Assembly (NCBI GenBank): GCA_040081395.1
Contig: JBEBGN010000002.1
Coordinates: 1 to 64,000, forward strand
From: UBA2982 sp040081395
GTDB lineage: Bacteria > Gemmatimonadota > Gemmatimonadetes > Longimicrobiales > Gaopeijiaceae
Length of the DNA: 64,000 nucleotides
Reading direction: 5' to 3'
Part shown: positions 7,915 to 15,153 of the stretch, in pieces
Layout: the number at the start of each line of letters is the position of its first letter
How positions within the stretch are numbered: position 1 is the stretch's first letter
Notes under the pieces: generated by a model
Told to the model about the DNA's origin: nothing
Databases searched by the model: none
What the model saw: only the letters and a program-made list of their open reading frames with translations
Translations under genes and position numbers: made by a program

Positions 7915-8959
7915 GCAGGCGGAGATCCACTTCACGTGCCATGACGAGATCGGTTCCGAAGGGCGGAACTCCAAGGTGTTCACGGCCACCGATCACCAAC
8001 TCGACGCGCCTATCGTCGTCAAGCGCATCGACCGACAAGATTTCTTGAACCAAGATGAATATTTCGCGGAGGCCAAGCGTCTGTACGACGCAAGGCATCC
8101 TCATGTGGTCCCCGTCAAATTCGCGTGCAAGACGACGACTCACATCTTCATTGCGATGCCGCTTTACGAGCGAGGGTCGGTTCACAGCCTCCTCCTCCGG
8201 CGTCATCCGACCGTGCGGGAAATCGTGCGGATCGGACTCGATTTCCTCACGGGTCTCCATCACATCCATCTTTGCGGGTTGATCCACTTCGATGTGAAGC
8301 CCAGCAACGTTCTTTTGGACGCGTCCGGGAGAGCCGCCGTTACCGACTTCGGACTTGCGAAGTACGTAGACAGCCACGGTCTTGCCGAACGTGATGTGAT
8401 GTACGCGAGCCATCGCCCCCCTGAGGGGTTCCTCTACGACGTGTTTGCGCAGGCGGCGGACATCTACCAAGCGGGCTTGACCCTATACCGCATGGCGGTT
8501 GGCTTGGCAGCGTTCGATGAGCAATGGGCGTCGCACGCAGGAGATCCGACCCAAGCGGGAAAGGCCGTGATCGCGGGTAGGCTGCCTGACCGGACCGCTT
8601 CAGCGTATCCAGCTCACATCCCGAGCCGACTTCGGAAAGCGATCCGCACAGCGCTCCAGCCCGATCCGGACGACAGATACGGCGAGGTGCTGGGGCTCAT
8701 CAATGATCTGGGAAATGTGGACGAGTGGCTGGACTGGCAGTACGACCGAGCGGGCGCTCTAGAGCGTTGGACGAGCAGATATGATGGGCAACAAAAGGTG
8801 ATTGAGTTGACGGAGGTGAGCCGTACGTCGTACGAGGTCCGAGCGAAGTCCATCCGACTCGAGGATGGGCGAGAGAGGAAGAGCGGGGTTCTCTCGGGCG
8901 ACACGATCACGCGTGCCCTGGCACATGGGCTGGTTCAGAACGCTCTTACGAACCTCTGA
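7907..8959 (+). CDS. Hanks-type serine/threonine protein kinase (non-RD)
   Basis: This 350-residue cytoplasmic kinase starts at ATG 7907. Key residues are K39 ('IVVKRI'), E55 of helix C, the catalytic loop 'HFDVKPSN' (D129, K131, N134) and DFG at 147-149. A phenylalanine replaces the usual Arg before the catalytic Asp, making it a non-RD kinase. The N-lobe glycine loop is poor ('EIGSEGRNSKVF'). There is no transmembrane segment or PASTA repeat. The last 60 residues form a small extra domain. Close overlap with the upstream gene puts it in the XRE-ImmA operon. Such soluble kinases occur in phage-defence regions, but the substrate here is unknown. Confidence 0.88.
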   Translation: MFEQAEIHFTCHDEIGSEGRNSKVFTATDHQLDAPIVVKRIDRQDFLNQDEYFAEAKRLYDARHPHVVPVKFACKTTTHIFIAMPLYERGSVHSLLLRRHPTVREIVRIGLDFLTGLHHIHLCGLIHFDVKPSNVLLDASGRAAVTDFGLAKYVDSHGLAERDVMYASHRPPEGFLYDVFAQAADIYQAGLTLYRMAVGLAAFDEQWASHAGDPTQAGKAVIAGRLPDRTASAYPAHIPSRLRKAIRTALQPDPDDRYGEVLGLINDLGNVDEWLDWQYDRAGALERWTSRYDGQQKVIELTEVSRTSYEVRAKSIRLEDGRERKSGVLSGDTITRALAHGLVQNALTNL

Positions 8960-8972
8960 TGGGATTGGGCGG

Positions 8973-9167
8973 ATGAAAAAGATGCGACGCCGAGTGCCCG
9001 ACCTCTCTCGTAAGAGTCTCGTGAACCCGCATGCGTCACCGTTCAGGGTGCGGGCGAAAGCGGCAGGTGCGACAGACCTCCGAGAGAACTTCCGAATCGA
9101 AGAGCTCCCAAGAGGTTATAGCCGAGTCAGGCCGGTTGACCCGACCCGCAAGATGGACCAGAGGTAG
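8973..9167 (+). CDS. Small basic hypothetical protein
   Basis: A 64-residue frame begins at ATG 8973, 13 bases after the kinase stop, with a purine-rich sequence just upstream. The product is very basic (Lys/Arg-rich N-terminus 'MKKMRRRVPDLSRKS') and has no recognised domain. Its position at the end of a tightly coupled operon suggests it is real, possibly a kinase target or nucleic-acid-binding tail gene. It marks the right edge of the defence region: beyond it the metal-resistance relics start. Confidence 0.45.
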   Translation: MKKMRRRVPDLSRKSLVNPHASPFRVRAKAAGATDLRENFRIEELPRGYSRVRPVDPTRKMDQR

Positions 9168-9340
9168 TCAGGACGCAGGTTTGGGCAGCGGTTCCGCCTC
9201 GCCCAGAGGATACTGAGAGTCTTGACCCTCCCCCCTTCTGTCCCTTGGCCTGTCATCTGTGCGCCGAGGGCATTTCAAGTCTTGCTTAGAGGTCCTTGAA
9301 GCAGGGGGCGCGGGATGAGTAGGGCCATGCTCTGCCCCGC

Positions 9341-9894
9341 CTACAGCTTGGTGCGCGTGAACACCATGAACCAGATCGGCGTCGAGCCGTACTCTGCTTC
9401 GAGCGCGTCGGCCACGAAATGGACGCTTGGCGAGGCACCGATTCCGAGGTCGATCACGCCCCCCAGGGTGACGTCCTGAACCAGCCCGGCGTCCCATTTA
9501 CTCACGCGGAACGACTCACTGTGACGCAGATCCGTCGCCGGGAACAGCTCGTCCTTCGTGGCCCACTCGAGCCTGCTGAATCGCCGCCCCGAGACCATGA
9601 CGTTATTGGTGAAGAAGTAGTCCGTCCCGCCCCGCGGCTCCGCGCCCCAGCGGGAGTTCAACGTGACGATGGCGTGCGTCATGACGCTCCACGAGCCGAG
9701 TTGCCCGTGAACCCCGTCCATCTCGCCGGAGAGTGGTTGCCTGCTCGTGCCCGCGCTCGCGCCGGCGAACGCCCCGGAGGGACCCATCGCGTGATCGGCC
9801 ATCTCCGTGTTGGCTGCACGCTCTGGGGCTGCTGGGCGTGCGCGCCGGGTGGGACCACGGCGATCGCCAGCAAGATGAGCGCTCCGACCCTCAC
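9341..9894 (-). pseudogene. Frameshifted remnant of copper-associated outer-membrane protein
   Basis: The last 150 codons read as the C-terminus of an exported beta-barrel-like family common in copper loci: 'FSRLEWATKDELFP', 'KWDAGLVQDVTLGG', 'EAEYGSTPIWFMVF'. A signal peptide with cleavage after 'GAHA' can be read from GTG 9894 but is in a different frame, so the coding sequence is broken near 9800. The product is also far shorter than the roughly 400 residues I recall for the family. It is therefore probably a deletion and frameshift relic. The neighbouring genes on this strand are also truncated metal-resistance genes. Confidence 0.55.
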
Positions 9895-10035
9895 GCCTTC
9901 ACGCGCCCCAGCCGGAGGTCGGGAGCGTGACCGCGAGGGAGACACCCAGATCGCCGCCGCGCACGGCGGTGATCAGCGACACGTATCCGAGCGGAGCGCC
10001 AATCGCGAGGACGGCCTTGATGGGGACGCTTACTC
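9892..10035 (-). pseudogene. Remnant of P1B ATPase C-terminus
   Basis: The reverse strand reads 'IKAVLAIGAPLGYVSLITAV' and 'GDLGVSLAVTL', which matches the last membrane helices of the intact CPC-type ATPase gene ending at 47545, with a degraded end ('PTSGWGA' for 'NGLRLGRVKA'). Nucleotide identity with the 47.55-47.68 kb stretch is clear by eye. Upstream of 10035 the similarity stops abruptly and the frame continues in unrelated sequence to 10093. No ATPase catalytic domain is present, so this is a fragment only. Confidence 0.75.
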
Positions 10036-10089
10036 CCGCGGCGTGCGCCAGCATCACGGCCGATTCACCCCACCGCTTTGGCCAGTAGC

Positions 10090-10542
10090 TCACATGCCCA
10101 TGCGGCGCATCATCGCCCCATGCGACTCGAGAAGGCGCCTGACCCGCCCCAAGTGATCGGGCATCGAGGTTTGGAGCTCCGAGCCGCTCAGCTCGGGCAT
10201 TCTTACCACGTCGGCCCTGACGGAGTCGATCAGCGCGTTCCAGCTCGCGTCGCCCGGCATGTTCATCGAGCGCATGTCCGCGCTCATCTGCGCGAGCATG
10301 TTGCCCACCCTCTGGCGGTGGGCGGGGAGCATCGCCTGCATGCTGTCGGCCCTCATGCTGCCCATGCTCCCCACGTACTCTCTCATGTCTTCCATCATCG
10401 TGGCGCCCGTCGCGGCATCGGCGTCGTTCGTTGCGCCCGACGGCGCGTCATTCACGGGCGGTTCGTCGGCCCCCGCGCACGCGCCGAGCGCGAGAAGGAA
10501 TAGAGAGATGCCAAGGACGGCGGCTCGGTCCATGCGATTCAT
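10090..10542 (-). CDS. Small lipoprotein, duplicate copy 1
   Basis: A 150-residue lipoprotein has the signal 'AVLGISLFLLALGAC', whose lipobox places the acylated cysteine in 'LGAC'. The mature part is Met-rich ('MMEDMREYVGSMGSMRADSMQ') and helical, ending in 'HGAMMRRMGM'. It is almost identical to the protein at 38508-38960, where it sits directly downstream of the intact cusA gene. Here the adjacent cusA is only a tail. The reading frame is intact, but the gene lies in a relic zone and may lack its promoter. Met clusters fit periplasmic Cu(I)/Ag(I) binding; that role is inferred. Confidence 0.65.
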   Translation of the reverse strand: MNRMDRAAVLGISLFLLALGACAGADEPPVNDAPSGATNDADAATGATMMEDMREYVGSMGSMRADSMQAMLPAHRQRVGNMLAQMSADMRSMNMPGDASWNALIDSVRADVVRMPELSGSELQTSMPDHLGRVRRLLESHGAMMRRMGM

Positions 10543-10545
10543 GAT

Positions 10546-10772
10546 CTAAGATCCTGTCGAAGGGTGGGACGAACGCCGCACCTCCCACTCTTTCCAGAGG
10601 GAGTAGATGGCGGGAATCACGAGAAGCGTGAGGATCGTGGACGACACCATGCCGCCCACCATCGGAGCGGCGATTCTCTTCATCACGTCGGCTCCGGCCC
10701 CCTGGCCCCAGAGGATCGGGAGCAGACCGGCGATGATCGCGGTGACGGTCATCATCTTGGGGCGAACGCGCT
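10546..10772 (-). pseudogene. Truncated cusA 3' end (duplicate)
   Basis: About 75 codons match the C-terminus of the CusA pump at 38963-42127: 'RVRPKMMTVTAIIAGLLP' and 'VGGMVSSTILTLLVIPAIYS'. The match ends abruptly at about 10772, where sequence of opposite coding sense (a GAPDH tail) begins. All other pump domains are missing. The arrangement cusA tail then lipoprotein is the same as at 38.5-39.2 kb, so this is one end of a segmental copy. Confidence 0.88.
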
Positions 10773-10959
10773 GAGTGTCCAGGGCGACGAGGCGTTCCAC
10801 GCCTACATGGTCGACAACCAGGCCCTCGTCGTCCCCGGGACCATCGATGCCGTCCGAGGCCTGACGGAACTGGAGGCAGACGCGACGGTGTCCATCCGCA
10901 GGACCAACGAGGCACTCGGGATCACCCAACGACTGGTGCCCGAGCCGGCGCGCCGGTGA
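10773..10959 (+). pseudogene. Truncated type II GAPDH 3' end
   Basis: The plus strand reads 'NQALVVPGTIDAVRGLTELE' and 'TNEALGITQRL' and then stops at 10959. This aligns with the last 60 residues of the complete type II glyceraldehyde-3-phosphate dehydrogenase at 23454-24548 ('NEAIVVPETVDCIRALTELE', 'DSSLGIKRDFL'). The similarity is clear but lower than between the lipoprotein copies, so the fragment comes from a different GAPDH gene. No start or catalytic Cys remains. Confidence 0.8.
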
Positions 10960-10995
10960 TCTCCGGCCACCGCGACCCGATGGAAGCCCGCCGGC

Positions 10996-11033
10996 CTGAA
11001 GAGTCCTTCATGCGGCCTTCACGCTCGCTTCAC
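10996..11033 (+). promoter_or_regulatory. 38-bp OmpR-type direct-repeat element, copy 3
   Basis: Four pentamers are spaced 11 bp apart on the plus strand: CTGAA, TTCAT, TTCAC, TTCAC, each separated by 6 bp. The first is in inverted sense relative to the others. The element ends 60 bases before the GTG start of the outer-membrane transporter gene at 11093 and reads toward it. A TTGACG at 11049 may be part of the promoter. The same design occurs at four other sites in this window. Confidence 0.7.
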
Positions 11034-11092
11034 TGGGGGACCCGCAACTTGACGCTCGAAGGGCCGAGTCCATCTGCCGGAGCGGAGCACGG

Positions 11093-11959
11093 GTGTCCAC
11101 ACAAGCCTCAGCGAGAATTGCGCACGCAGGTCGGCGTTTGGGTCAGCGCTTGTCGGCGCTTACGAGTGCCGGGTTCCTGTTACTGCCCATGGGGCTGGCT
11201 GCGCAAACGGATTACTACAACACCGACGCGGGCCGGCCCGTACGCGTCGAGGATGCGTACGCGACGGAGCGGTACGCGTTCGAACTCAAGCTCGCCCCCG
11301 TACGGTTGGAACGGGCGCGCGCCGGCCTCTCTCATCAGGACAGCTGGGGGATCGAACCGGAGATCGCGTACGGACTCCTGCCGCGCACGCACCTCGAGTT
11401 GGGTCTGCCGTTGGTCATCATCGATGCCGGTGGCGCGGCGAGCGAGACGGGAATCGCGGGCTTGGAGATTTCGCTGTTGCACAATCTGAACGTCGAGACG
11501 CAGACGCTTCCCGCCCTCGGACTTCGCGGCGACGTGCTCTTGCCTGTCGGCGGGCTCGCGCCGGAGCGGACCTATGCGTCCCTCACCGCGTTGCTTACGC
11601 GGACCTGGCAATTCGCCCGCGTACACCTGAACGGGCGCTACACGGTCGGGGCGTCGCCCAGTCCGACGGGGAGCGGTGCCGGCGAAGTCGATCGATGGCT
11701 TGCGGGCCTCGCCCTCGACCGGGCGTTCCCGCTGAGTGCCCTGTTGCTGATCACCGAAGTCTACGCGCGTCGGCCCATCGATGCCGCGTCGGCGATTGAA
11801 TGGCACACGGGCGCAGGCGTTCGTTACCAACTGAGCCCACGCCTCGCGCTCGACGCGGGGCTCGGCCGAAGACTCACGGGGGATCCCTCGTGGTACGTCA
11901 CGTTCGGGACCGCGTACGCATTCGGGCTGCGCGGGCTCATCCGTGGTGTTAGCAGGTGA
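11093..11959 (+). CDS. Outer-membrane beta-barrel transporter-like protein
   Basis: The 288-residue exported protein begins with GTG 11093 and a signal sequence ending near 'GLAAQ'. The body alternates hydrophobic and polar residues in short strands ('RTHLELGLPLVII', 'LALDAGLGRRL', 'SWYVTFGTAYAFG'), typical of the transporter / meta-pathway phenol-degradation-like beta-barrel families. The final strand ends close to the C-terminus, as outer-membrane barrels do. It is the first gene of an operon with an exported protein, cytochrome c and small envelope proteins. The upstream 38-bp element suggests control by an OmpR-family regulator. The substrate is unknown. Confidence 0.6.
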   Translation: MSTQASARIAHAGRRLGQRLSALTSAGFLLLPMGLAAQTDYYNTDAGRPVRVEDAYATERYAFELKLAPVRLERARAGLSHQDSWGIEPEIAYGLLPRTHLELGLPLVIIDAGGAASETGIAGLEISLLHNLNVETQTLPALGLRGDVLLPVGGLAPERTYASLTALLTRTWQFARVHLNGRYTVGASPSPTGSGAGEVDRWLAGLALDRAFPLSALLLITEVYARRPIDAASAIEWHTGAGVRYQLSPRLALDAGLGRRLTGDPSWYVTFGTAYAFGLRGLIRGVSR

Positions 11960-12008
11960 AGGCCCGCGAGACCTCGCCGAACAACCGATCAACCGCGGAG
12001 ATGGAATT

Positions 12009-13286
12009 ATGAAGACACCACGAATGGTTCGCTCGCTCCTCAGTGGGGGCGCCTTCGCGGCGGTGTTCGCGGCGTCCGCGTCGCCGACCGCTGCCCAGTG
12101 GAGCGGCGTATACGAGCAGTTCTACCTCCCCGCCGATCACAACTGGGCCTTCAGGAACAACTACGCCGGCGCTGATCGGCTCTTCAACGGCTTCGACTAC
12201 GGCCATGCCATCCTCTACGAGACGCTGTACACGAAGTCGGACGCACCGTCCTCCCTGCTCGAGGACAACATCTTCGACCGGTTGACGCGACGCATCCTGG
12301 TCAACCCTCCGCGGTTACCGCTCGAGGAAGGCGCGATCGAGATCGAGTACGGGAAACTCGTGCCCGAGGCCAAGGCCATGTTCGATTGGGCGCACATTCT
12401 TCACCGCCAAGTCTACGACGTCTGGGCGGACGAACGCATTCCGCTGGCGGCGAAAGACGCGCGCGTGGAGGAGCTGATCCGGTACTACAGGTCTCGGCCG
12501 GACCTCGCCTTCAGCTCGTTCCCCAAGACCATGGAGCTGATGGAGGGGCAGTTCTACTCGACCGCATTCCGCAGGAGCTACCCGAAGTTCAACGGTCTCA
12601 TTTGGGCCTACCACTGGCTCCAGGTCGGGCTGTATGAGCCTCTGCTCGTCGGCGTGACGCCGAGCGAGCGCGCCAGCGGTGTGAGTGCCACGGTCGCGCG
12701 CTTCTGGCAGATGCTCGAGAACGCACCCGAGCACATGCCCCGGCTGATGCCCATGACGGCGGCGGTCGCGCCCGCTTTCGCGGCGCGCTATCCGGAGGCG
12801 GCCATAATCTTCGACAACCTCCACTCCATGCACGACGTCGTATCGGACATCCTCGCGTCGAACGAAGTGCCCCGCGACAACAAACGTGCGGAAATCCTGC
12901 GAGCCGCGGAGCGCTACCGTGATGACAGCTCCTTCGTAATGACGGAGCGGGAGTGGGCCGACATGGCGGTCGCCATGGGCGTGGACAACATGGGTGGTCC
13001 TGCCGTGGGCGTGTTGATAGCGCTACCCCACGGCACGGCGGAAGGCGGCGCCGTCATGGCAGGAATGCCGGGAATGCCGGGAATGGCAAGCCCGCCGGAG
13101 GGTACCCTCGGCGCACCAACGCTGAGCCTGCTGATGCGTCTGCTCGAGGACCCCGTCACGCGCCAGCGCATCGCTTCGGACCCGGCCACGCGCAGCCTGG
13201 TGATCGATCTCATCGAGGCCCTGCCAGAGGAGCATCGCGAACACCTGATGATGATGCTCCAAGCCGAGGGCGGTGCGGGCAGGTAG
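12009..13286 (+). CDS. Exported protein of unknown function with Met/Gly-rich segment
   Basis: The 425-residue protein has a signal peptide (MKTPRMVRS plus hydrophobic core, cut after 'PTAA'). The mature part is rich in aromatic residues and looks alpha-helical ('NWAFRNNYAGADRLFNGFDY', 'MFDWAHILHRQVYDVW', 'SSFPKTMELMEGQFYS'). A low-complexity 'AGMPGMPGMASPPEG' linker precedes a C-terminal helix ending in 'HREHLMMMLQ'. I do not recognise the family. ATG 12009 is chosen for the signal peptide; an upstream GTG at 11943 would add 22 residues. Placement just before a cytochrome c gene suggests a periplasmic redox or metal role, which is only inference. Confidence 0.6.
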   Translation: MKTPRMVRSLLSGGAFAAVFAASASPTAAQWSGVYEQFYLPADHNWAFRNNYAGADRLFNGFDYGHAILYETLYTKSDAPSSLLEDNIFDRLTRRILVNPPRLPLEEGAIEIEYGKLVPEAKAMFDWAHILHRQVYDVWADERIPLAAKDARVEELIRYYRSRPDLAFSSFPKTMELMEGQFYSTAFRRSYPKFNGLIWAYHWLQVGLYEPLLVGVTPSERASGVSATVARFWQMLENAPEHMPRLMPMTAAVAPAFAARYPEAAIIFDNLHSMHDVVSDILASNEVPRDNKRAEILRAAERYRDDSSFVMTEREWADMAVAMGVDNMGGPAVGVLIALPHGTAEGGAVMAGMPGMPGMASPPEGTLGAPTLSLLMRLLEDPVTRQRIASDPATRSLVIDLIEALPEEHREHLMMMLQAEGGAGR

Positions 13287-13307
13287 GCGCGGTGCCCGCC
13301 GAGTCTC

Positions 13308-13895
13308 ATGAGTCCCTCAACCCGTCGCTGGTCGCTGGCACTGGGAGCCGTGCTCCTGGTGACCATGGCGTTGGCACTGGTCGGCGGCAGCGGCTTCACG
13401 AGCCGAAGGGAGGCATGGCCGCTCGAAGCGCGCCTGGCCCGAGGCGCGCGCAGCTTCCTCATCCCCGGTGAGGTCAAGGAGCTAGTGAACCCTGTCTCGT
13501 CGGACCGCGAGGTCGTGCGCGACGGCATGGAACACTTCGCCGATCACTGCGCGATCTGTCACGCGAACGACGGAAGCGGTGACACGCAAATGGGTCGCGC
13601 ACTGTTCCCACCCGCACCGGACATGCGTGGGTTACCGACGCAGGCTATGAGCGACGGAGAGCTCTTCTATGTCATCGAATTCGGCGTTCCGTTGACGGGC
13701 ATGCCGGCGTGGGGTAACGGCACGCCGGATGGGGAGCGCGCGAGCTGGGAGCTCGTACGGTTCATCCGTCATCTGCCGGACCTCACCGCCGAAGAGGTGG
13801 AAGAAATGGAGGCCTTGAACCCAAGGAGCCCGGCCGGGGATGCCCGCTCGCAGGAGATCGCGGACTTCCTCGAGGGAAGAGGTGCGGGCAGGTAG
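13308..13895 (+). CDS. Membrane-anchored or exported c-type cytochrome
   Basis: The 195-residue protein has an N-terminal hydrophobic segment (residues 8-27), so it is exported or anchored. A single haem-binding CXXCH motif lies at 81-85 ('CAICH'), with a likely axial Met in 'TGMPAWG' (M132). Length and order fit class I mono-haem cytochromes of the cytochrome c551/CccA type. It follows the unknown exported protein by 21 bases and shares the operon with envelope genes. Likely role: periplasmic electron transfer, partner unknown. Confidence 0.88.
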   Translation: MSPSTRRWSLALGAVLLVTMALALVGGSGFTSRREAWPLEARLARGARSFLIPGEVKELVNPVSSDREVVRDGMEHFADHCAICHANDGSGDTQMGRALFPPAPDMRGLPTQAMSDGELFYVIEFGVPLTGMPAWGNGTPDGERASWELVRFIRHLPDLTAEEVEEMEALNPRSPAGDARSQEIADFLEGRGAGR

Positions 13896-13934
13896 CCCGC
13901 GAGCTGGAAACACTCACGAACAGGAGGCAGTGCC

Positions 13935-14267
13935 ATGAATCGAGTCAAAGCAGTGCTGCTCGGAGCGGCCGTCGCACTCACCGTCGCCGCATCATCGACC
14001 CCTGTGCACGAGGTCACGCACATGGGTACGGTTACGGCGATCCGAGACGGCAGCATCGAGGTGATGGTACACGATGAGAGATCGGGGGCTGAAGCGTCCA
14101 TGACCTTCCTGGTCACGGCGGAGACGAAGATCTACCGTGGCGACGATATCGTGCTGATCGCCGCGGCCGGGATCGAGGTGGGCGAACGCATCGCGGTCAC
14201 GGTCAATACGGAAGCTTCGGGCAACCGCGCCCTCGTTGTCAGGCTCGCGGAGCATGAACATCATTGA
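13935..14267 (+). CDS. Small exported protein (DUF5666-like)
   Basis: The 110-residue protein has a signal peptide ('AVLLGAAVALTVAASS') and a compact beta-rich body: 'HMGTVTAIRDGSIEVMV', 'TETKIYRGDD' style strands and 'VGERIAVTVNTEA', ending in 'EHEHH'. The pattern of a small beta-barrel with a threonine-lysine turn resembles DUF5666 or OB-like periplasmic domains. The His-rich end could bind metal. An AGGAGG-type ribosome site precedes ATG 13935. No enzymatic motif is visible. Confidence 0.5.
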   Translation: MNRVKAVLLGAAVALTVAASSTPVHEVTHMGTVTAIRDGSIEVMVHDERSGAEASMTFLVTAETKIYRGDDIVLIAAAGIEVGERIAVTVNTEASGNRALVVRLAEHEHH

Positions 14268-14378
14268 GCTCGGGTTGACGACGCCCTGCCGCCCCACGAG
14301 GGGCTCGGCGGTCGCGAGCCTTGCGGGCGCCCGCGACGCGATCGACCATGCACCAACTCTACCGACTCAGGAGGACGC

Positions 14379-14837
14379 ATGAAGCGCTCAGTCGCGGGGT
14401 TCACGTCGACGCTCGTCATCGGTGTGGTGGTCCTAAGTGCTGCCGTGCCGGACAGCTGGTTTTTCCACGAGCGCAAGGAGGTCGCCGGTCTCGCGATCGT
14501 CTTCGGCGCGGAGCCGGAGCCGGCCCTCCACGAGGAGATCCAGTTCCTTCGCTGGCGGGTCACCACGCTTGCCGACGAGCAGCCCTACGCCACGCTCACC
14601 GACGCGCAGGTCCGAATCACGCTCAACGGGCAGGAGTTCGGGCCGTACAACTTACGCGCCGTACGCGGCACGCCGGGACAGTACGAGACGCGGCACATCT
14701 TCACCGAGCCGGGGGAGTACGGTTCCATGCTGAGCTTCAAGAAAGGTCAAGAGCCGACCGTCCATACCGTCGACTTTGCGTTTACGATCAGCGATCGCGC
14801 CACCGTGGAGATTCCGGGAAGGAGAGGCGGTGGCTGA
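14379..14837 (+). CDS. Exported hypothetical protein, Ig-like fold
   Basis: The 152-residue protein has a signal or anchor segment at residues 9-25 and then a beta-rich domain ('LTDAQVRITLNGQEFGPYNL', 'GQYETRHIFTEPGEYGSMLSF', 'FAFTISDRATVEIP'). The 'TEPGEY' turn resembles the YtkA/FixH-like and copper-binding periplasmic beta-sandwich families, but cysteine or methionine ligands are lacking. A strong AGGAGG ribosome site sits upstream. It belongs to the same operon as the cytochrome. Function is unknown. Confidence 0.5.
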   Translation: MKRSVAGFTSTLVIGVVVLSAAVPDSWFFHERKEVAGLAIVFGAEPEPALHEEIQFLRWRVTTLADEQPYATLTDAQVRITLNGQEFGPYNLRAVRGTPGQYETRHIFTEPGEYGSMLSFKKGQEPTVHTVDFAFTISDRATVEIPGRRGGG

Positions 14838-14880
14838 GCCTCGCGGGTCATTTCTTGGTGACGCGCATGGGAGGATTGTC

Positions 14881-15153
14881 ATGCGTATCCAGCCTCGATA
14901 CCTCTTCTACGCCGCCGGGATCACAGCCGCATTGGTCTCAACGGTGTGCGCCGCGTTGCTAGCCGTCGCCCCGTCGGCGACGATCAGGATCCTCGGCCTC
15001 GCAGTTCACGAGGACCTAGGTTGGCTCGCGCCTCGCGTGACCTGGGCCAGCTACTTCGCCGGGCTCCTGTTCTGGGGCCTCGGCACAGGTCTCGTGTTCG
15101 GCTTCGCTGGGTGGCTTTACGATCGGCTGGCCCGGTCGTCGCCGACTGTATGA
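14881..15153 (+). CDS. Small DUF5676-like membrane protein
   Basis: The 90-residue protein has two membrane segments (about 8-28 and 56-80) with the final motif 'GLVFGFAGWLYDRL'. It has the same length and design as the protein at 27353-27625, which fits DUF5676. Such proteins lie next to metal and envelope-stress genes. ATG 14881 follows 'ATTGTC' without a strong ribosome site. Its 3' end overlaps the convergent patatin gene by 37 bases. Confidence 0.55.
   Translation: MRIQPRYLFYAAGITAALVSTVCAALLAVAPSATIRILGLAVHEDLGWLAPRVTWASYFAGLLFWGLGTGLVFGFAGWLYDRLARSSPTV

Larger units (their letters stand above)
10090..10772. repeat. Segmental duplication, partner at 38508-39189
   Basis: These 683 bases (lipoprotein plus cusA tail) match 38508-39189 in the same orientation at an estimated 90% or better by eye, with small differences in the 5-15 bases between the two genes. 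The match begins at the lipoprotein stop codon and ends inside cusA. No inverted repeats or transposase lie at the ends. Confidence 0.85.
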
